Assembly: GCA_003144015.1 (NCBI GenBank)
Contig: QFWS01000008.1
Span: 1-64,000, forward strand
Length of the DNA stretch: 64,000 nt
Direction: 5' to 3'
Source of the DNA: Flavobacteriaceae bacterium LYZ1037
Lineage (GTDB): Bacteria; Bacteroidota; Bacteroidia; Flavobacteriales; Flavobacteriaceae
Below are positions 34,921-43,720 of the stretch, piece by piece. Position 1 is the stretch's first letter, and each line of letters starts with the position of its first letter. Below the pieces are notes generated by a model. The model was not told the DNA's origin, did no database searches, and was given only the letters and a program-made list of their open reading frames with translations. The translations under genes and the position numbers were made by a program.

Positions 34921-36138
34921 CTACTCTTGAATTAAGTCTTTGACAAAACTTTCAAATTCATTTACAAATTCCGTGTACTTATCTCCTGTTGCTGGACCAT
35001 TAAATCCAGTGTGGATTTTACGTACGACACCTGTTTTATCTATAAAAATGGTGGTTGGATAACTCAACACATGATTTAACATAGGCAGTTTTTCTTGTGC
35101 AGACACTTTGCTGGCTGTTCCAAATTGTGCTAACAATACTGGATACTCAATATTTAAGCGTTTTTTAAGTCTTTGTATGTTGGCAAAGGCTTGGTCTTCA
35201 GTTTTTGTGTATTCAAAAGCCAATCCTACAATTTCAAAGGCTTTGTTTTTGTTGTTTTTATAATAGCTTGTTAAGTATTTGCTTTCATCTAAACAGTTTG
35301 GACACCAGGTTCCCATAATTTGTACCAAGACCACTTTGTTTTTGAATCTGTCATCATCTAGAGAAACCATGTTACCATTTTCATCAGGAAAGGAAAAAGC
35401 CACTTTCTCATAACCTTCCTTTAAAAAGGTTAAATTGTTTGCATCAGGTAATTCGTAAACATCATTACGTTTCGCACTAAAAGGCTCTTTAAAATGGTTT
35501 CCAGAGTAGAACATACCTTGCATGGAACTATCTGTTACGGTTGCCGTAAATAGAAAGGCATGAGAACCATCGAAAGTGGAGAGTTTTAATTGATTACCAT
35601 CTAAAACTCCTTCCAAATACCTGTAATCTCCAGTCGTGGTTCTAAAAGTTCCAGTTACTTTGTTATTGTCTTGTTTAAAAACACCTTTAGCTATATATCT
35701 ATCAGCTTCAATGTCTGGACTAAACGTGGCCTCCCAGATTCCAGAAACATCTGTTCTAGCTTTATCAACTGTTTCAAAACGTTTGATTTCACCATACACA
35801 GCTGTAAAAGGAACAGTTCGATTTAAATCGTCTTTTATATAACTACCTTCCAAGCCTGTATCAGTAATCTTTGCAGCTATATAACTATCGAATACAGGGG
35901 GTTTTATAAAAACAGAATCGTTTCTATAAGTCACCTCATCGACAAAAATCACTTCTTCAGCATTAAAAATCTGAAATTTACTTTCAGATAACACTTCAAA
36001 CACGAATGGTAGATTGACGCTATCGTTTACTTTCAAAAGAGCTTTGTAAGTTCCTGTTTGTAAAATCTTAAGTTGTTTTGTTTCTTCTTTACAGGAAACC
36101 AAAATAATTAATAGACTCAGTAAACTAATGATTCGCAT
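34921..36138 (-). CDS. TlpA/ResA-like thioredoxin-fold lipoprotein
   Basis: This is a 405-residue periplasmic lipoprotein from the ATG at 36138 (MRIISLLSLLIILVSC); the TTG nine bases earlier adds three residues and is less likely. Residues ~25-230 are a DUF4369-like beta domain and spacer. The C-terminal ~150 residues are a TlpA-like disulfide reductase domain with active site MGTWCPNCLDES (CPNC) near residue 280, followed by YPTTIFIDKTG with the cis-Pro. It probably reduces disulfides in exported proteins. A terminator separates it from the fahA gene upstream. Confidence 0.87.
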   Translation of the reverse strand: MRIISLLSLLIILVSCKEETKQLKILQTGTYKALLKVNDSVNLPFVFEVLSESKFQIFNAEEVIFVDEVTYRNDSVFIKPPVFDSYIAAKITDTGLEGSYIKDDLNRTVPFTAVYGEIKRFETVDKARTDVSGIWEATFSPDIEADRYIAKGVFKQDNNKVTGTFRTTTGDYRYLEGVLDGNQLKLSTFDGSHAFLFTATVTDSSMQGMFYSGNHFKEPFSAKRNDVYELPDANNLTFLKEGYEKVAFSFPDENGNMVSLDDDRFKNKVVLVQIMGTWCPNCLDESKYLTSYYKNNKNKAFEIVGLAFEYTKTEDQAFANIQRLKKRLNIEYPVLLAQFGTASKVSAQEKLPMLNHVLSYPTTIFIDKTGVVRKIHTGFNGPATGDKYTEFVNEFESFVKDLIQE

Positions 36139-36160
36139 ATGTGACAATTTGTATTAAAAG

Positions 36161-36184
36161 AAAAAAGCGACCAGTTGGTCGCTT
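36161..36184 (-). terminator. Terminator after fumarylacetoacetase
   Basis: AAGCGACC (36165-36172) pairs with GGTCGCTT (36177-36184) around AGTT, and the minus strand continues into a run of six T. It stands just beyond the fumarylacetoacetase stop, so the TlpA-like gene must have its own promoter in or near this short gap. Confidence 0.75.
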
Positions 36185-36188
36185 CTTA

Positions 36189-37481
36189 TTATTTATTTTT
36201 TTTGGGATTAAATATTGGGAGCAACTGAGTCGAGACTTCACCAAAACCAATTCTGGTGCCATCTTTTTCGCAGTAACCACGCATGGTAACCGTATCATAA
36301 TCGTTTATAAACTTACGTTCTGTTCCGTCTTTCAGTTTAATAGGCTTTTCGCCTCTCCATGTAAGTTCCAACATAGAACCGTAAGAATCTGGTGTTGGAC
36401 CGGAAATAGTTCCAGATCCCATCATATCACCTGAGTTTACAGGACAACCATTAACCGTATGATGTGCTAATTGCTGTACCATATTCCAGTACATGTATTT
36501 GAAATTAGATTTACTAACAATGGTTTCCTTAGCCGCTTTTGGTGTGATACCTACTTCCAATTTAATGTCATAGCTTTTCTTTCCTTTATATTGTAAATAA
36601 GGCAATTGTGGCTTTAGAGGTTTCGGACTCTCCACTCTATAAGGTTCTAAAGCATCCAGTGTTACAATCCATGGTGAAATACATGAAGCAAAACTTTTCG
36701 CTAAGAAAGGGCCTAAAGGCACATATTCCCATTTTTGGATATCTCTAGCAGACCAGTCATTAAAAAGAACAAGTCCAAAAATATATTCTTCAGCTTCCTC
36801 GATTGGAATGGGTTCGCCAAGATCGTTTGCATCTGTGGTAATAAATGCCATTTCAAGTTCGAAATCTATTAATTTTGACGGTCCGAACACAGGCTCCGTA
36901 GCTCCAGCAGGAAGGGTTTGTCCTTGTGGTCTATGAATAGGAATTCCCGAAGGGATTATAGAACTACTTCTACCATGGTATCCTACAGGAATGTGCAACC
37001 AGTTAGGCATTAAGGCGTTTTCTGGATCGCGAAACATAGTTCCAACATTGGTAGCATGTTCTATACTTGAGTAAAAATCTGTATAATCTCCAATTTGAAC
37101 AGGTAATTGCATTTCAATCTCGTCTAAACGAAATAGGACTATTTCTTTATGCTTCAAGTTATTTTTTAAATCGCCATTTTCAGCATCAAAAATTTGGGCA
37201 ATTCTATTTCTAACCAAACGCCAAGTTTTTCTTCCATCTGCTATAAAATCATTTAAAGTATCTTGAAGAAAAATATCATCCGTTAACGGTATGCCTTCAA
37301 AATAACCTAACTGGTGCAAAGCACCTAAGTCAATAGCTGTATCTCCTATTCTTGTTCCTATGGTAATAATATCATCACGTGTTAAGAACACACCAAAAGG
37401 AATGTTTTGAATTGGAAAATCTGAATTTTTATCGACGTGTAACCACGATCTTCTATCTGGATTGTTAGCTGACATTGGCAT
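36189..37481 (-). CDS. fahA: Fumarylacetoacetase
   Basis: This 430-residue enzyme performs the last step of tyrosine/homogentisate breakdown, cleaving 4-fumarylacetoacetate to fumarate and acetoacetate. Motifs match the family: an N-terminal SH3-like domain (SWLHVDKNSDFPIQNIPFGVF), the metal-ligand region DFYSSIEHATNVG, WLHIPVGYHGRSSSI with the catalytic His, LIDFELEMAFI (metal-binding Glu), LFNDWSARDIQKWEY and NSGDMMGSGTISG. The length is normal. No other tyrosine-pathway gene is in the window; glyA is transcribed divergently 244 bases away. Confidence 0.95.
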   Translation of the reverse strand: MPMSANNPDRRSWLHVDKNSDFPIQNIPFGVFLTRDDIITIGTRIGDTAIDLGALHQLGYFEGIPLTDDIFLQDTLNDFIADGRKTWRLVRNRIAQIFDAENGDLKNNLKHKEIVLFRLDEIEMQLPVQIGDYTDFYSSIEHATNVGTMFRDPENALMPNWLHIPVGYHGRSSSIIPSGIPIHRPQGQTLPAGATEPVFGPSKLIDFELEMAFITTDANDLGEPIPIEEAEEYIFGLVLFNDWSARDIQKWEYVPLGPFLAKSFASCISPWIVTLDALEPYRVESPKPLKPQLPYLQYKGKKSYDIKLEVGITPKAAKETIVSKSNFKYMYWNMVQQLAHHTVNGCPVNSGDMMGSGTISGPTPDSYGSMLELTWRGEKPIKLKDGTERKFINDYDTVTMRGYCEKDGTRIGFGEVSTQLLPIFNPKKNK

Positions 37482-37725
37482 AACTTTTAGTTGATTAATT
37501 TTTGTTAAATTCTATTCAAACCTACATAACTTTTTATTTTTATACTAATTATAAAGAGAAAATGTGGTTTCACTTTCAACATTAAAAAAAATATTAAAAG
37601 TGAAGTAAATATATGTTTTTTGATGAATTAAACTAATCAATTTGTTATTTTTGACATGATTTTAACTATAATAGAATTAACACCCAGAAACTCTGAATTT
37701 TCGGGTATTTAAAAACAAGACAAAT

Positions 37726-38997
37726 ATGCAACGTGACGAACAAATATTCGAATTAATAGAAGCTGAAAAACACAGACAACTAGAAGGCATAGAATTAATT
37801 GCTTCAGAAAATTTTGTAAGCAATCAAGTCATGGAAGCTGCCGGCTCAGTTTTAACAAATAAATATGCTGAAGGCTATCCTGGAAAACGTTATTATGGAG
37901 GTTGTGAAGTGGTAGATGAAGTCGAGCAGTTAGCTATAGATAGAGCAAAAACTCTGTTTAACGCTGCTTATGTAAACGTACAACCACATTCTGGAAGTCA
38001 GGCAAACACTGCTGTTTATGCTGCTTGTTTAAAGCCAGGTGATAAAATTCTTGGTTTTGATTTATCTCATGGCGGCCATTTAACTCATGGGTCTCCTGTG
38101 AATTTTTCTGGAAAACTATACAATCCTGTATTTTATGGTGTTAAAAAAGAAACTGGACTTATAGATTACGATCATGTAGCTGAAATGGCTGAAAAAGAAA
38201 AACCCAAATTAATTATTGCAGGTGCTTCTGCTTATTCAAGAGACATGGATTTTAAACGTTTTAGAGCTATTGCAGACAGTGTTGGTGCTTTACTTTTAGC
38301 CGATATTTCGCATCCAGCTGGATTGATTGCCAAAGGTATTTTAAACGATCCGTTGCCGCATTGTCATATAGTAACTACAACAACCCATAAGACTTTACGT
38401 GGGCCAAGAGGTGGAATGATTATGATGGGTCAGGATTTTGATAATCCGTTTGGATTAACCCTTAAAAATGGAAACCTTCGTAAAATGTCTTCTTTATTGG
38501 ATTCTGCTGTTTTTCCTGGAAACCAAGGTGGTCCATTAGAACATATTATTGCCGCTAAAGCTATTGCTTTTGGTGAAGCATTAACGGATGACTTTATGCA
38601 TTATATGCTGCAAGTAAAGCAGAATGCACAAGCTATGGCAAAAGCGTTTGTAGATAGAGGTTACCATATTATCTCTGGTGGCACAGACAATCACATGATG
38701 CTGATTGATTTGAGAAATAAAGATCTTACAGGTAAAGATGCCGAACAAGCTTTAGTAAAAGCAGATATTACAGTCAATAAAAACATGGTGCCTTTTGATG
38801 ATAAATCGCCATTTGTAACTTCTGGGATTAGAATTGGAACACCTGCGATTACTACCAGAGGTTTAAAAGAAGAAGATATGGAAGGCATTGTGGCTTTAGT
38901 AGATGAAGCTTTAATGAATTATCAAGACGAAGATAAACTAACTGCAATTGCAGGGAAAGTCAATGCCTTGATGAGTGGTTTGCCTTTGTTTGCATAA
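37726..38997 (+). CDS. glyA: Serine hydroxymethyltransferase
   Basis: This is a 423-residue PLP enzyme that converts serine and tetrahydrofolate to glycine and 5,10-methylene-THF. The N-terminus is typical ([21 protein letters not shown]), followed by [26 protein letters not shown] and [10 protein letters not shown]. The Schiff-base Lys lies in [14 protein letters not shown] near residue 222, and the substrate-binding Arg in SGIRIGTPA. All conserved parts are present and the length is normal. It is a single-gene unit with a very strong terminator directly after the stop. Confidence 0.97.
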   Translation: MQRDEQIFELIEAEKHRQLEGIELIASENFVSNQVMEAAGSVLTNKYAEGYPGKRYYGGCEVVDEVEQLAIDRAKTLFNAAYVNVQPHSGSQANTAVYAACLKPGDKILGFDLSHGGHLTHGSPVNFSGKLYNPVFYGVKKETGLIDYDHVAEMAEKEKPKLIIAGASAYSRDMDFKRFRAIADSVGALLLADISHPAGLIAKGILNDPLPHCHIVTTTTHKTLRGPRGGMIMMGQDFDNPFGLTLKNGNLRKMSSLLDSAVFPGNQGGPLEHIIAAKAIAFGEALTDDFMHYMLQVKQNAQAMAKAFVDRGYHIISGGTDNHMMLIDLRNKDLTGKDAEQALVKADITVNKNMVPFDDKSPFVTSGIRIGTPAITTRGLKEEDMEGIVALVDEALMNYQDEDKLTAIAGKVNALMSGLPLFA

Positions 38998-39000
38998 ATT

Positions 39001-39053
39001 ATATAGACATAAAAAAAACCTGCTAATGATGCAGGTTTTTTTTATGTCTATAT
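39001..39053. terminator. Bidirectional terminator after glyA (23-base perfect stem)
   Basis: The arms 39001-39023 and 39031-39053 are perfect reverse complements around the loop TAATGAT. The core is AAAACCTGC/GCAGGTTTT, with eight A and eight T on the two sides, and ATAGACAT/ATGTCTAT extends the stem outward. It can end transcripts from either side. Confidence 0.9.
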
Positions 39054-39056
39054 TTT

Positions 39057-39152
39057 TCAAGCACATCCTACTAAAGCACCTGTTTTAATTCCGTTTTGTA
39101 ATTCAACTATAAATTTGTTAATATCATTTTCAATATCGTCTTTGATTATTTT
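39057..39152 (-). pseudogene. Possible 3' gene remnant (31 codons)
   Basis: On the minus strand a 31-codon open stretch ends in NKFIVELQNGIKTGALVGCA and a TGA at 39059-39057, bounded upstream by an in-frame TAA. The composition looks like a normal protein C-terminus, but there is no start codon or room for a gene. It could be the tail of a gene lost between glyA and the HMCES gene, or a chance frame. I do not recognise the family. Confidence 0.25.
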
Positions 39153-39179
39153 TTAATTTAGAGTCAAATTATTTTAAAT

Positions 39180-39911
39180 ATGTGCTTTTCAACTTCATTG
39201 CGTAAAAATAGAGAGGAAATTGAGAAAAAACTGCTAAGTCAGATGCCTGCAAATTTTGAAATCCCTTTGGAATATGAACCATATTATCATTTAAACGGAT
39301 TTACTCATGGTAACTTTTATATTATAAAAATGGATGAGCAAAAATCTATTTATCCTGCAAGTTGGGGTTTAGTACCAGATTGGGCAAAACAAGATCCTAA
39401 ATCGTTTTTAAAAAAGAGTAATACTTTAAATGCAAGAAGTGAAACAATCTTTGAAAAGAGTTCGTTTAAACAAAGTGCTGAAGCAAAAAGATGTCTAATA
39501 TTAGCAGATGGATTTTATGAACCACATCATGAAAATGGTTTGTCAATTCCTTATTTCTGTTATCAACCTTCAAAAGAAGTTCCAGAAGGAGATTTATTTA
39601 TGTTCGCAGGACTTTATACAGAATTAGATGATGATTTGTTTACAGCTACAATTATTACTACTGAAGCCAATGACTTTTTCTCAGAAGTTCATAACAAAAA
39701 AAAACGAATGCCTTTAGTTTTAGCAGATGATTTATATGAAGATTGGCTTGATGATGGTGTTAATTCACAAACGTTAAATGAACTTATGGCACATGGTTTT
39801 ACCACAAATGAATTTCGTGCTCATCCAGTTAGTAGAGATTTTTATAAGAAAGGCATAGACACTAATAAGCCTTATATTGTTGAACCTGTTGAAAAATCCA
39901 CACTCTTTTAA
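39180..39911 (+). CDS. SOS response-associated peptidase (HMCES/YedK family)
   Basis: This is a 243-residue protein that protects abasic sites in single-stranded DNA by forming a thiazolidine crosslink with its N-terminal Cys. Residue 2 is Cys (MCFSTSLRKN) after Met removal, as required, so this start is certain. Other catalytic parts are present: NARSETIFEKSSF (Asn), LILADGFYEPH (Glu), IITTEANDFFSEVHNKKKRMPLVL and the His in FRAHPVS. A small gene follows after two bases and is probably co-transcribed. Confidence 0.93.
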   Translation: MCFSTSLRKNREEIEKKLLSQMPANFEIPLEYEPYYHLNGFTHGNFYIIKMDEQKSIYPASWGLVPDWAKQDPKSFLKKSNTLNARSETIFEKSSFKQSAEAKRCLILADGFYEPHHENGLSIPYFCYQPSKEVPEGDLFMFAGLYTELDDDLFTATIITTEANDFFSEVHNKKKRMPLVLADDLYEDWLDDGVNSQTLNELMAHGFTTNEFRAHPVSRDFYKKGIDTNKPYIVEPVEKSTLF

Positions 39912-39913
39912 TT

Positions 39914-40243
39914 ATGGATTTAAAGATATTACATTTCAAATGTCAAAGAGTTGTAAAAGGTGCTTATGAAGACTTCAAACATTGTATAAAAAATGCCATT
40001 TTTGAAGTAAATGATTCTTTAGTAGAAATTGAAATAACATCAATGAAACAAACTATTGGCACTAAGATGAACAATTGGTATGCAGATTGTAATTTTTCTG
40101 AAAAACAATATATGTACATGAAACATGTGATTACCTATTATGAAGATATCGCTATTAACTCAGCATTAAGGTTTGCTAAGAAATATTATCGTTCAGAGTT
40201 TCATTATCATAAAGAGGATTGCAAGAGACCAACTAAAGGCTAA
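39914..40243 (+). CDS. Hypothetical protein downstream of the HMCES gene
   Basis: This is a 109-residue cytosolic protein with no recognised domain. It has an early beta-rich segment (MDLKILHFKCQRVVKGAYEDF) and a long helix, MYMKHVITYYEDIAINSALRF, and ends in a His/Cys-rich tail, FHYHKEDCKRP. The two-base gap to the HMCES gene suggests that both are translated from one message, so a role in handling DNA damage is possible, but only by context. Codon use and base composition are like the neighbours. Confidence 0.7.
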   Translation: MDLKILHFKCQRVVKGAYEDFKHCIKNAIFEVNDSLVEIEITSMKQTIGTKMNNWYADCNFSEKQYMYMKHVITYYEDIAINSALRFAKKYYRSEFHYHKEDCKRPTKG

Positions 40244-40303
40244 CTGATAAATCAATAGATACCTCCATTAGTCGGAATGACTTAACATTATTTTTATAAA
40301 AAT

Positions 40304-41851
40304 CTAAAACATGATATGCTGATAAGCGCCAGCATCTGGTGAAGCTGTTCTAGGTTCACCTAATATATCGAATGGCACTTGACCTGCAATTATTGTATCC
40401 CCAATACCATTTGCAGCAGAGTTATTACCAATAATCAAATCGTTTTCATTGGCGTCCCTAAAGTCTGGGCTCAAATTGTAAATATTGTTTTCGTAATGAG
40501 GTCCATTTAAATTGTAATTTTCACCAGTAAAACTCCCATTGGTATCTTCGAACCTCAACAAACAGTTTGTGAATTTAAAATTGAACACCACTGAAGGATC
40601 TTCAATTTCATCTAAAATAAATTCAGGATTATCGTTTCCGTAAATAATGCAGTTGTTAAAATTAGCCTCGGTTAAATCGGTAATATATCTCGTATCAACA
40701 GTATCGAAAAAATTGTTTACCAATAACGCTGGAAATTGTCTAAAACTATTATTCCAGTAATTGGCTATTGTGCAATGCGTTAGGTTATAATTCCCGCCAT
40801 AGGTGGCAGCAAAGGAACTTTGTCCTGCATTATTAATAACAAGGTTTTCACCCAGAATAGACGTATTTCTTCCTAAAATTCCAAAGTTACTAGAATTGTA
40901 AACTTGCGAATTTGTGATGGTTAATTTATTGTTTATAGCATCTGGATTCCCTTCACTTAAAACGCCAACAGCCGCATTTTTAATGGTTGCATAATTGATG
41001 ATGTTATTAACACTACCATCAAAGAGCCAAATGGTTCCCCACTGTCCTGGAACATCAGAAAATGCAGGTTCTAGCCTATCACCTTCAAAAATAACTTCGT
41101 TTTCTAAGAGGTCTTGATCTGCACTTAAATCTCCATTAACATGTAAACTTGCTCCTTCTGCAACTAAAAGTCCAGAATTTGCATGAAAATGTACTCTTGC
41201 TCCAGCTTCAACTGTTAAAGTTTCATTATTTGGAACAGCTGCGTAGCCATAGACCACATATGGTTTTTCGTTTGTAAAAGTCAATTCCGTTGGCAATAAG
41301 TAACGTCCTTGAATTTCTGTTTCTACTACCTCTCCTCCTATATTTAAAGTCAACGTTTCAATGACTCCGGTGGTATTATCTTTATCTGGATAGATAAAAA
41401 CAGCGTCTTTGACTAAGGTGACTAATTCAACCGATTGCGAATTAGACCCAGAATCAAATTCTATTTTATCTGTATATAAAAACTCACCATTTAAATTAGG
41501 TAAATTATTAATATCAATGGTTGTTTCAATAAACACATACATACTGTCTTTGGCTAGAATCTCCACATTCTGGAATTCTTTTCCTGGCATGCCATCGACA
41601 TTTAAACGGTATTCTGAACTTTCGCCTAAAGCCAGTCTAATAGATGGAATACGTATATCGTTACTGCTTCTGTTATACACTTTTAGGTTGTAAGTACTTG
41701 AACCAATATTGGTGAAAACGGTATCTAAATAAACGGTATCTTTAGAAAATTCTAGGTTTCCAGAGCTTGGTCCAAAATCTAAATCTTTTCTACAAGAATT
41801 GGTGGAGATTAAAACGCTTAAACAAAAAATAAGATAAAAGGCTTGCTTCAT
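40304..41851 (-). CDS. Right-handed beta-helix lipoprotein
   Basis: This is a 515-residue lipoprotein (MKQAFYLIFCLSVLISTNSC; Cys20). Residues ~35-130 form an Ig-like domain starting LEFSKDTVYLDTVFTNIGSS, as in abnormal-spindle-like or choice-of-anchor modules. From ~200 on, repeated turns such as LTVEAGARVHFHANSGLLVAEG, NIINYATIKNAAVGVLS and KLTITNSQVYNSSNFGILGR show a parallel beta-helix. It ends ...EPRTASPDAGAYQH, common in surface proteins of this phylum. It may bind or cleave glycans, but no catalytic residues can be named. Confidence 0.75.
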   Translation of the reverse strand: MKQAFYLIFCLSVLISTNSCRKDLDFGPSSGNLEFSKDTVYLDTVFTNIGSSTYNLKVYNRSSNDIRIPSIRLALGESSEYRLNVDGMPGKEFQNVEILAKDSMYVFIETTIDINNLPNLNGEFLYTDKIEFDSGSNSQSVELVTLVKDAVFIYPDKDNTTGVIETLTLNIGGEVVETEIQGRYLLPTELTFTNEKPYVVYGYAAVPNNETLTVEAGARVHFHANSGLLVAEGASLHVNGDLSADQDLLENEVIFEGDRLEPAFSDVPGQWGTIWLFDGSVNNIINYATIKNAAVGVLSEGNPDAINNKLTITNSQVYNSSNFGILGRNTSILGENLVINNAGQSSFAATYGGNYNLTHCTIANYWNNSFRQFPALLVNNFFDTVDTRYITDLTEANFNNCIIYGNDNPEFILDEIEDPSVVFNFKFTNCLLRFEDTNGSFTGENYNLNGPHYENNIYNLSPDFRDANENDLIIGNNSAANGIGDTIIAGQVPFDILGEPRTASPDAGAYQHIMF

Positions 41852-41937
41852 TTTTTAATGATCATTTATTAATTGTGAATCATGTACTTGGTAAAAATAT
41901 AACTTTTGAATTGATGAATTCGTATGAAAGTTCATTT

Positions 41938-42327
41938 TTACTGAAATATTTTTGAAATCTCAACTGGAATTCTTGCCGGCTTTAAAGTCTTAGACCCCAT
42001 AAAACACCATGTAGTTTCGGACTTTGCAAGTAACTTACTTGTTTTGTTATTGATAATTTCTACCACTCTTATAGATGTAACGCCTTCAGATTTAATAACG
42101 TAGGTTTTTAGTTTAATCACCTCGTTAATTAGCGCCGGACGTTTATATTCTATAAAATGCGACAGCATGATCCAAAAATATGCGTCTGTAATTTCTTTAG
42201 GTGCTTTACTTAACCAATGCTGTTTAGCAACCTCTTGAACCCATTGTACATAACGCACATTGTTTACGTGGTTTAGGTCGTCTAAATCATCTTCTGTGAC
42301 AGTTAATAAGGTCTCGTAAGTTTGCAA
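41938..42327 (-). CDS. Hotdog-fold acyl-CoA thioesterase
   Basis: This is a 129-residue single-hotdog protein of the 4HBT/YbgC type. The conserved start DDLDDLNHVNNVRYVQWVQEVAK carries the catalytic-loop pattern (D/N-x-x-x-H-V-N-N-x-x-Y). It is followed by VIKLKTYVIKSEGVTSIRVVEI and SETTWCFMG. It probably hydrolyses acyl-CoA thioesters in the cytosol. It starts two bases after the stop of the glutaminyl cyclase gene and is co-transcribed with it. Confidence 0.88.
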   Translation of the reverse strand: MQTYETLLTVTEDDLDDLNHVNNVRYVQWVQEVAKQHWLSKAPKEITDAYFWIMLSHFIEYKRPALINEVIKLKTYVIKSEGVTSIRVVEIINNKTSKLLAKSETTWCFMGSKTLKPARIPVEISKIFQ

Positions 42328-42329
42328 GA

Positions 42330-43364
42330 TTAGTTTTCTATAATTTCTACTTCAAAAAGTTTATCCCAACGCTTACCAGTAATAAATAAGGTTTGTGTAT
42401 CCGGATTGTAAGCAATACCATTTAACACATCTAGCTTTGGATGTTGAGTTACTAATTTTCTTAATGGTGTAAAATCAATTACACCCTCTACAGCGCCACT
42501 TTCTGGGTTTATTATGGCTACACCATTTTTATTATAACGGTTGGCATAAATTTTACCATTAACCCACTCAAGCTCGTTTAATTCAACCACTTTTCCTTTA
42601 TTATGATAAGCTTGAATATAACTTTCTTCAACAAGTGTTTCAGGGTTCAGTGTCCAAATTTTTTCTGTACCATCACTCTTATAAAGTTTCTTTCCATCGT
42701 TACAAATCCCCCAACCTTCTATACTATTTCCGTATTTAAAGCTTCCTGTTTTTTCGAATGTATCAACATCATAAACAAATCCCGTACCTCTCTTCCATGT
42801 AAGCTGATAAATTTTATCATTTAAAACAGTTAAACCTTCCCCAAAAAACTCATCGTCTAAATTGATGTTTTTTAACACTTCTCCTGTTTTATAATCTACC
42901 TTTCTAAGTTTCGATTCTCTATATTGTCCCGTACTTTCGTATAATTCTCCATTATAAAACTCCAACCCTTGTGTGTAGGAAGTGATGTCGTGAGGATATT
43001 CGTTTATAATTTTATAGGAATAGACCTTTGGTGTCTGGTTGTTTAAAATGGTAATATTTTGAGTTATGGTTGCTGTTTCACCTCCAAAATTTAGAGTTGC
43101 TTCTACCAGATGATCTCCTAGTCTAAGTGTTTTTAGCTCCACATGTTCAGAAACTGGTTTTCCATCAAGTTTATATTCAACAGAAGCAATCTCATGGCTT
43201 TTTGGATTAGAAATTTCTAATTCTAATGTTTTATCTGCTGTTATTGCATGACCTTCAGCATTCGTTTTGATAGAAATATCATTTTTTTTCTGTGCAGAAT
43301 TACTCCCACAAGACAAGAAAAAAATTCCTAAAATTATGATTGTAAGATGTTTAATAGTATTCAT
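42330..43364 (-). CDS. Glutaminyl-peptide cyclotransferase, lipoprotein
   Basis: This 344-residue enzyme is of the plant/bacterial beta-propeller type, which forms N-terminal pyroglutamate from glutamine. The ATG at 43364 was chosen (MNTIKHLTIIILGIFFLSC), giving a clean lipobox; an upstream TTG adds eight residues. After a ~100-residue Ig-like domain come the family motifs YPHDITSYTQGLEFYNGELYES, DDEFFGEGLTVLNDKIYQLTWK, SIEGWGI and LNELEWVNGKIYAN. Exported forms are typical of Bacteroidota, where T9SS/Sec cargo often carries N-terminal Gln after signal cleavage. Confidence 0.88.
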   Translation of the reverse strand: MNTIKHLTIIILGIFFLSCGSNSAQKKNDISIKTNAEGHAITADKTLELEISNPKSHEIASVEYKLDGKPVSEHVELKTLRLGDHLVEATLNFGGETATITQNITILNNQTPKVYSYKIINEYPHDITSYTQGLEFYNGELYESTGQYRESKLRKVDYKTGEVLKNINLDDEFFGEGLTVLNDKIYQLTWKRGTGFVYDVDTFEKTGSFKYGNSIEGWGICNDGKKLYKSDGTEKIWTLNPETLVEESYIQAYHNKGKVVELNELEWVNGKIYANRYNKNGVAIINPESGAVEGVIDFTPLRKLVTQHPKLDVLNGIAYNPDTQTLFITGKRWDKLFEVEIIEN

Positions 43365-43419
43365 TTTGACTGTTAATATTTTTAGCAAGTTATTTATTAA
43401 AATTCAGTTTAAAAAATCA

Positions 43420-43449
43420 TTGTGATAAAATTAAAAGATTGTATCTTTG
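43420..43449 (+). promoter_or_regulatory. Consensus promoter of the SRP RNA gene
   Basis: TTG (43420-43422), exactly 19 bases, then TATCTTTG (43442-43449) is a full match to the Bacteroidetes consensus. The predicted start, 6-7 bases after the last G, falls on the first bases of the RNA's closing stem (43455), which supports both calls. Confidence 0.85.
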
Positions 43450-43454
43450 CATCC

Positions 43455-43548
43455 GGCAAGTCCTACACAACCAGCTCCTGTTGAATCCTCCAGGGTGGGA
43501 ACACAGCAAAGGTAAATGGTCGTAGCGGTGTGATGTAGGTAGCTTGCC
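43455..43548 (+). ncRNA. ffs: Signal recognition particle RNA, small bacterial type (4.5S-like)
   Basis: This is a 94-base RNA whose ends GGCAAG (43455-43460) and CTTGCC (43543-43548) form the closing stem, followed by seven T as a terminator. The conserved SRP domain is visible: CCAGGGTGGGAACACAGCAAAGG, in short a CAGG-like strand, the GGAA-type tetraloop region, and AGCA/AAGG for Ffh binding. It is followed by GTGTGATGTAGGTAGC, which matches the 3' strand GTGTGCCGGGATGTAGCTGGC in E. coli 4.5S RNA. With Ffh (not in the window) it targets membrane proteins to the translocon. It is an isolated gene with its own strong promoter; the remaining bases 43556-43720 hold nothing I recognise. Confidence 0.9.
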
Positions 43549-43720
43549 TTTTTTTGTGCCCAAAAATGAAATCTTGAACGCTCTGTTACAAGATTTTTTT
43601 AATTTAAGACGCTCTCACTTTCAAAAGAATCTCTTCTTACATTTTTTAAATCTTTTTCTTTTTATATCAACTTTATGTAATACATTATTAATTTTACATT
43701 TTTAACTATACATTTAAAAT

